Below are positions 6,673 through 10,450 of a stretch of 10,450 nt of DNA, piece by piece. The position numbers and the translations under genes are program-made. Below the pieces are notes generated by a model, which made no database searches, had not been told where the DNA came from, and worked only from the letters and a program-made list of their open reading frames with translations. This stretch comes from an uncultured Collinsella sp. (GTDB lineage Bacteria; Actinomycetota; Coriobacteriia; Coriobacteriales; Coriobacteriaceae). Every line of letters begins with the position of its first letter. Within the stretch, counting starts at the first letter, position 1. The stretch spans positions 1 to 10,450 of the forward strand of contig UQNB01000070.1 of the NCBI GenBank assembly GCA_900542235.1, read 5' to 3'.

Positions 6673-6690
6673 ATTGATAACGTGCTCATG
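6673..6690. promoter_or_regulatory. LacI-type operator O3 of module 2
   Basis: ATTGATAACGTGCTCATG shares AACGTGCTCAT exactly with the site at 6805-6822. It begins about 5 bp downstream of the proposed transcription start of regulator 2, a classic autorepression position. The left arm is the least symmetric of the set. Confidence 0.6.
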
Positions 6691-6700
6691 ATACCCGAGC

Positions 6701-6730
6701 CATATACCACAACATGAAAACTTCTGTCAA
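6701..6730 (-). promoter_or_regulatory. Promoter of regulator 2
   Basis: On the minus strand there is a perfect TTGACA (complement of 6725-6730), an 18-bp spacer and TATATG (complement of 6701-6706). Transcription would begin near 6695, about 73 nt before the GTG start and next to operator O3. Confidence 0.6.
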
Positions 6731-6757
6731 TCAAAACCGCTTACCGAACAAATACAA

Positions 6758-6767
6758 CCGTTCGCGG
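6758..6767. promoter_or_regulatory. CCGTTCGCGG site
   Basis: This differs by one base (A to G) from the two sites upstream of the IIA gene at 582-592 and 603-613. It lies about 23 bp before the TATACA element at 6790-6795, where a -35 would fall, so it could be an activator site for lacG2. The binding protein is unknown. Confidence 0.4.
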
Positions 6768-6804
6768 CTGTTTGAAGTTGTTTTGTTTCTATACATCCCA
6801 GCCG

Positions 6805-6822
6805 GATGTTAACGTGCTCATT
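6805..6822. promoter_or_regulatory. LacI-type operator O4 of module 2
   Basis: GATGTTAACGTGCTCATT has the AATG-n10-CATT frame (first base G) and a central CG. It shares ATGTTAACG with operator O1 of module 1 but has GTGCTCATT on the right. It lies 22 bp, centre to centre, from the next operator and 10 bp after the TATACA element. Confidence 0.7.
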
Positions 6823-6826
6823 GTCA

Positions 6827-6844
6827 AATGTTCACGCGCTCATT
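6827..6844. promoter_or_regulatory. LacI-type operator O5 of module 2
   Basis: AATGTTCACGCGCTCATT is a second copy of the module 2 operator, with flanking symmetry CAAATG and CATTTTG. It directly abuts TTGGTT (6845-6850), a candidate -35 of lacG2, repeating the arrangement seen at operator O2 of module 1. Confidence 0.7.
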
Positions 6845-6871
6845 TTGGTTCTAATCATTTTAAGATAGTGT
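6845..6871 (+). promoter_or_regulatory. Candidate promoter of lacG2-IICB2
   Basis: TTGGTT (6845-6850) is followed 15 bp later by TAGTGT (6866-6871). The -10 is poor, and the proposal rests mainly on the matching operator-TTGG arrangement of module 1. The alternative is the better -10 TATACA at 6790-6795, which lacks a -35 and would place both operators just downstream of the start. Confidence 0.3.
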
Positions 6872-6957
6872 TTATCGGGCTTTTTCACCGCTGAACGCTA
6901 ACCAGGGAGCCTCCTGAGCGCAAACGCACAATATCGAACAGCGAGACGAGAGGGTGT

Positions 6958-8406
6958 ATGCATATGTCTTTGCTAAACCGCGTACAGCAGCTGCCGAAGG
7001 GCTTTGTTTGGGGCGCCGCAACCGCCGCGTACCAAACGGAAGGTTCCACGAAGGTGGCAGGCAAGGGTAAGACCATGTGGGACGATTACCTTGTCGCCCA
7101 GGGTCGCTTTTTGCCCGACCCGGCCAGTGATTTCTACAACCGCTACGAGGAGGATATCCGCCTTTCTGCCGAGCATGGACTCAACGCCATCCGTGTGTCC
7201 ATCGCCTGGACCCGCATCTTCCCCAACGGCGACGATGCCGAGCCCCTCGCCGAGGGCGTTAAGCACTACCACGAGCTGTTCGCCTGCTGCAAAAAGTATG
7301 GCATCGAGCCCTATGTGTCCCTGCATCACTTTGACTCCCCCGCCGCCCTGTTCAACCAGGGCGACTGGCTCAACCGCAAGACCGTCGACGCCTATGTGCG
7401 CTATGCCGAGTTCTGCTTCCGCGAGTTCCGCGAGGTCAAGAATTGGTTCACCATCAACGAGCTCATCAGCCTCTCGCACTCCCAATACATCCAAGGCAAC
7501 TTCCCGCCCAACCATCACTTTGATGTGACGAGCGGCATCCAGAGCCAGCACAACGAGCTCGTTGCCCACGCCCGCGCCGTCAACCTGTATAAGGATCTTG
7601 ACGAGACCGAGCACCTGGGCGGACGCATTGGCATGGTCAACGTCCTGACGCCGGCATATCCTGCCACAGACTCGCCCGCCGACCAGCACGCCGCCGACCT
7701 GTACAACGCCTTCTACACCGACTTCATCATGGACGGCGCCTTCCTGGGTCACTACTCCGCGCGCACCCTCTCACTCATCAACGAGATTCTGCGTGCCAAC
7801 AACGCCACGCTTACGGTTGAGGACAGCGACATGGAGGAGCTCGCCAAGGCGGCGCCCCGCAACGATATGTTCGGCCTCAACTACTATCAGTCGGCGTTTA
7901 TCGCCGCCTACGATGGCGAGTCCACCAACAGCTTTAACGGCACCGGAGACAAGGGCACCTCGTGCTTTAAGTTTAAGGGCGTCGGGCAGCAGGTCGATAT
8001 GCCGGGTATCCCCACCACCGACTGGGATTGGCTCATCTACCCGCAAGGCCTCTACGACACGCTCAAGCACATCAGCGCCACCTATCCCAACCTCCCCGTC
8101 ATCTATATCACCGAAAACGGCCTGGGCCACAAGGACCCCGAGCCCGACGCAAACGGCATCGTCGCCGATCCCGAGCGCATCGACTTTGTCGACCAGCACA
8201 TGGAGAAGGTGCTCCAGGCGCGTACCGAGGGCGTCGACGTCCAGGGCTACTTTATCTGGAGCCTGCAGGACCAGTTCTCGTGGGCCAATGGCTATAACAA
8301 GCGCTACGGCCTGTTCTACATCGACTTCGACACGCAAAAACGCTACATCAAGCAGTCGGCACTCTGGTACAAGGAGCTCGCCGACACTATGGCGGACGCG
8401 CAGTAG
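6958..8406 (+). CDS. lacG: 6-phospho-beta-galactosidase 2 (GH1)
   Basis: This 482-residue cytoplasmic GH1 enzyme is a paralogue of the one at 3878. The acid/base is Glu168 in FTINEL, the nucleophile is Glu386 in ITENG, and the phosphate-binding residues are Ser441, Lys448 and Tyr450 in FSWANGYNKRYG. The LacG-type Trp442 follows the serine. TDWDWLIYPQGLYD and SALWYKELA are also typical of LacG. Compared with copy 1, the acid/base loop has Ile166 and Leu169 in place of Phe and Ile, and 170-190 diverges strongly (ISLSHSQYIQG), so a different aglycone preference is plausible. GAGAGGG (6948-6954) is the ribosome site; it lies only 3 bases before the ATG at 6958 and 9 before an in-frame ATG at 6964, so the true start could be the latter. 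It is first in its operon, 175 bp before permease 2. A 6-phospho-beta-glucosidase is the main alternative. Confidence 0.93.
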   Translation: MHMSLLNRVQQLPKGFVWGAATAAYQTEGSTKVAGKGKTMWDDYLVAQGRFLPDPASDFYNRYEEDIRLSAEHGLNAIRVSIAWTRIFPNGDDAEPLAEGVKHYHELFACCKKYGIEPYVSLHHFDSPAALFNQGDWLNRKTVDAYVRYAEFCFREFREVKNWFTINELISLSHSQYIQGNFPPNHHFDVTSGIQSQHNELVAHARAVNLYKDLDETEHLGGRIGMVNVLTPAYPATDSPADQHAADLYNAFYTDFIMDGAFLGHYSARTLSLINEILRANNATLTVEDSDMEELAKAAPRNDMFGLNYYQSAFIAAYDGESTNSFNGTGDKGTSCFKFKGVGQQVDMPGIPTTDWDWLIYPQGLYDTLKHISATYPNLPVIYITENGLGHKDPEPDANGIVADPERIDFVDQHMEKVLQARTEGVDVQGYFIWSLQDQFSWANGYNKRYGLFYIDFDTQKRYIKQSALWYKELADTMADAQ

Positions 8407-8429
8407 CGCATCGCCTCGCTTTCCCCCGA

Positions 8430-8469
8430 GGGGGAGCGGCCCCATGCGATACAAACCCAGCCGCTCCCC
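8430..8469 (+). other. Intercistronic hairpin in the lacG2-IICB2 spacer
   Basis: GGGGAGCGGC (8431-8440) pairs perfectly with GCCGCTCCCC (8460-8469) around a 19-nt loop. A competing smaller hairpin, TCCCC-CGAG-GGGGA, covers 8422-8435. No T run follows; the next bases are a C/T-rich tract. It may tune expression between enzyme and permease. I see no good promoter in the rest of this 175-bp spacer. Confidence 0.55.
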
Positions 8470-8581
8470 TCTCTCCCCCTGGGACCGACCCCGCCTGCAC
8501 CCGGGCTTTTAGCAAGCGGGAGACCATATAGGTTTTCAATGTCCATGCCATTAAGATTTCATGCAAAGAGGAGCGTGAACT

Positions 8582-10342
8582 ATGGAATCGATCGTTAAGT
8601 TCTTGGAGAAAGGTCAGCCGTACTTCGACAAGGTCTCTAAGAACATCTACCTTCAGGCCATTAAAGACGGCTTTTTGGCAGCAATGCCCATCATCCTGTC
8701 TTCTTCTGTCTTCCTGCTTATTTCGACCCTGCCGGGCGTTGTCGCCACGGTCGGCGGCTTTACGCTGCCCGACTGGTGGAACGTCGACGTCGTGAACTTC
8801 TGCAACAAGGTTTACAACTTCACGATGGGCGTCGTGGGCATCATGGTCGCCGGCACCACCGCAAGCGCGCTGACCGGCTCCAAGAACCGCCGCATGCCTG
8901 CCGGCAAGGCCATCAACGCCACGAGCACCATGGTCGCCGCCATGTGCGCTATGCTCATCTTGGCCGTTACCCAGACGAGTGCCAAGATCGACGGCGCCGA
9001 TGTCTCGGTGTTCTTTACCGACAACATGGGCACCAAGGGCCTGCTGAGCTCCTTTGTCGCCGCATTTGCCACGGTCAACATCTATGCCTTCTGCATTAAG
9101 CGAGACATCACCATCAAGCTGCCCAAAGAAGTCCCCGGCGCCATCGCCCAGAACTTCCGCGACATCTTCGCCTTCAGCTTCTCCATCCTGTTTGTCGCCG
9201 TCATCGACGTTATCTGCCGCACCTGCTTGGCCGTCCCGTTTGCCAACGTCATCTCCACGCTGGTGAGCCCGCTGTTCGCCGCTGCCGATTCCTACGCCGG
9301 CCTCGCCCTCATCTGGTTCATGATCCCGCTGTTCTGGTTCATGGGCATCCACGGCCCCTCGGTCGTTAAGCCTGCCCTCAACGCCGCGCTGTTTGGCAAC
9401 ATCACCACCAACCTCGCCACGCTGCAGGCCGGCGGTCACCCCGCCCTCGCCCTGACCGAGAACTTCGGTAACTACATCGGCGAACTCGGCGGCACCGGCG
9501 CCACGTTCATTGTCCCGATCATCTTCCTGCTCTTTATGCGCTCCAAGCAGCTCAAGGCCGTCGGCAAAGCCTCTGTCGTACCCGTGATGTTCGCCGTCAA
9601 CGAGCCGCTGCTGTTCGCCGCGCCCATCATCCTCAACCCGTACTTCCTGATCCCGTTCCTGTTTGCCCCCGTGGCCAACGTCCTCATTGGTAAGTTCTTC
9701 ATCGACTTTTTGGGCATGAACGGCTTTATCTATGCCATGCCGTGGGCACTCCCCGGACCGATCGGCACCTTCATCGACACCAACTTCCAGCCGATCTCTC
9801 TGGTCCTGGTTGTCGTCCTGCTGGTCGTTGACTTCTTGATCTACTACCCGTTCTGCAAGGCCTACGACAACGTCCTGTGCAAGCAGGAGGCCGAGACCCT
9901 GGCCGAAGAAGAGGCCGAGGAGACCAAGACCGTCAAGACCGCTGACGCCCCCGCCGTTGAGGCTCCTGTTGTCGAGACCGCTTCTGCCACTGAGGCCTCC
10001 GCAGCTCCGTCCGCCCTTAAGGGCAAGGATCTGAGGGTTCTGGTTCTGTGCGCTGGCGCCGGCACCTCTGCACTGCTCGCCAACGCGCTTAAGGAAGGCG
10101 CCGACGAGCTGGGCATCGACATTACCGCCAACGCCGGTGCCTACGGCAGTCACTACGCCATCATGGACCAGTACAACGTCATCGTCCTGGCTCCGCAGGT
10201 TCGCACCTATTACAACGAGATGAAGGCCGACACCGACCGCTTGGGCATCACGCTACTGTCGCCCAAGGGCAAACAGTACATCGACCTCACTAAGGATCCC
10301 AAGGGTGCCGTCGCCTGGATCGAGGAAAACCTCGAGGCATAA
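8582..10342 (+). CDS. lacE: PTS lactose-type IICB permease 2 (IIC-IIB fusion)
   Basis: This 586-residue membrane permease is a paralogue of permease 1. The IIC domain (about 1-428) has the matching functional residues His258 in GIHGPS and Glu341 in VNEPLLF. A Glu/Ala/Pro-rich linker (about 433-480) leads to a IIB domain with phospho-cysteine Cys490 in VLVLCAGAGTSA. The N-terminal block ESIVKFLEKGQPYFDKVSKN matches permease 1 in layout, and an insertion near residues 130-150 makes the IIC slightly longer. AGGAG at 8569-8573, 8 bases before the ATG, fixes the start. It is last in its operon and must borrow a IIA, probably the gene at 121-459. The IIB lacks the extra cysteines of permease 1. Specificity is inferred from the LacG partner; another beta-galactoside or a related beta-glycoside is possible. 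Confidence 0.94.
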   Translation: MESIVKFLEKGQPYFDKVSKNIYLQAIKDGFLAAMPIILSSSVFLLISTLPGVVATVGGFTLPDWWNVDVVNFCNKVYNFTMGVVGIMVAGTTASALTGSKNRRMPAGKAINATSTMVAAMCAMLILAVTQTSAKIDGADVSVFFTDNMGTKGLLSSFVAAFATVNIYAFCIKRDITIKLPKEVPGAIAQNFRDIFAFSFSILFVAVIDVICRTCLAVPFANVISTLVSPLFAAADSYAGLALIWFMIPLFWFMGIHGPSVVKPALNAALFGNITTNLATLQAGGHPALALTENFGNYIGELGGTGATFIVPIIFLLFMRSKQLKAVGKASVVPVMFAVNEPLLFAAPIILNPYFLIPFLFAPVANVLIGKFFIDFLGMNGFIYAMPWALPGPIGTFIDTNFQPISLVLVVVLLVVDFLIYYPFCKAYDNVLCKQEAETLAEEEAEETKTVKTADAPAVEAPVVETASATEASAAPSALKGKDLRVLVLCAGAGTSALLANALKEGADELGIDITANAGAYGSHYAIMDQYNVIVLAPQVRTYYNEMKADTDRLGITLLSPKGKQYIDLTKDPKGAVAWIEENLEA

Positions 10343-10401
10343 GACGCTGACACCACCTGCCGCTCGCAGACAATAAATGGCCCGTGCATCGATGTTGAAC
10401 T

Positions 10402-10444
10402 GCCTCCCATTTCTTGGACATGAGAAATGGGAGGCTTTCTTTAT
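10402..10444 (+). terminator. Intrinsic terminator of the lacG2-IICB2 operon
   Basis: GCCTCCCATTTCT (10402-10414) pairs perfectly with AGAAATGGGAGGC (10423-10435), giving 13 bp around an 8-nt loop, followed by TTTCTTTAT. It lies 59 bp after the permease stop. The A-rich side before the stem would also let it work weakly on the other strand. Confidence 0.92.
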
Positions 10445-10450
10445 GCGCGT

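Larger units (their letters stand above)
6623..6957. other. Divergent control region between regulator 2 and lacG2
   Basis: This 335-bp gene-free stretch holds three LacI-type operators (6673-6690, 6805-6822, 6827-6844), a good promoter for regulator 2 (6701-6730), a CCGTTCGCGG site (6758-6767) and two candidate start regions for lacG2 (TATACA at 6790-6795; TTGGTT at 6845-6850). From 6880 to 6947 I see no clear element beyond the leader. No small gene is evident. Confidence 0.7.

Noticed and set aside
8539..8553. AATGTCCATGCCATT upstream of permease 2 as a sixth LacI operator
   Set aside because: Spacing between AATG and CATT is 7, not 10, and there is no central CG, so it does not fit the other five sites.
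8387..10153. Long open frame antisense to permease 2 (about 588 codons)
   Set aside because: It has the same low-complexity, Gly/Asp-rich antisense shadow of a GC-rich gene, with no domain motif.

Overview
The window is about 10.4 kb of high-GC DNA (GC-rich third codon positions, strong AGGAG-type ribosome sites, very long antisense open frames). It looks like the chromosome of a high-GC, sugar-fermenting gut bacterium. The gene style and the many PTS genes would suit a Collinsella-type coriobacterium, but that is an impression, not a proof. It encodes two complete, paralogous uptake-and-hydrolysis modules for lactose-type (6-phospho-beta-galactoside) sugars, each with its own LacI-family regulator, plus a single soluble IIA protein.

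Layout. (1) 54-459, minus strand: a lone lactose/cellobiose-type IIA (LacF-like), closed by an intrinsic terminator. Its upstream region carries two copies of CCGTTCACGG, 21 bp apart. (2) 674-1678, minus strand: LacI-family regulator 1. It is divergent, across a 357-bp control region, from a plus-strand operon: IICB permease 1 (LacE-like, 2036-3811), an intercistronic hairpin, 6-phospho-beta-galactosidase 1 (LacG-like, 3878-5317) and a strong terminator. (3) 5427-5576: two imperfect palindromes built from one roughly 20-bp sequence, lying between convergent genes. (4) 5585-6622, minus strand: LacI-family regulator 2. It is divergent, across a 335-bp control region, from a second plus-strand operon with the opposite gene order: LacG-like enzyme 2 (6958-8406), then LacE-like IICB permease 2 (8582-10342), ending in a strong terminator at 10402-10444.

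How it should work (inference from family knowledge). HPr and enzyme I phosphorylate the IIA on His79. IIA passes the phosphate to the cysteine of the IIB domain of either permease (Cys495 or Cys490). The IIC domain imports and phosphorylates a beta-galactoside, and the cytoplasmic GH1 enzyme of the module splits the 6-phospho sugar. No tagatose-6-phosphate pathway genes (lacABCD) are in the window, so the galactose-6-phosphate would be handled elsewhere.

The most interesting content is regulatory. Five 18-bp palindromic operator candidates of the form AATG-n10-CATT with a central CG sit in the two divergent control regions. The two regions use different internal half-site letters, and the two regulators differ at the first residue of the recognition helix (Glu versus Arg). 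In both operons an operator directly abuts a TTGG-type -35 element. A separate motif, CCGTTCRCGG, recurs near the IIA gene and in the second control region, with a near match in the first. I see no phage, IS element, CRISPR array, tRNA or rRNA.
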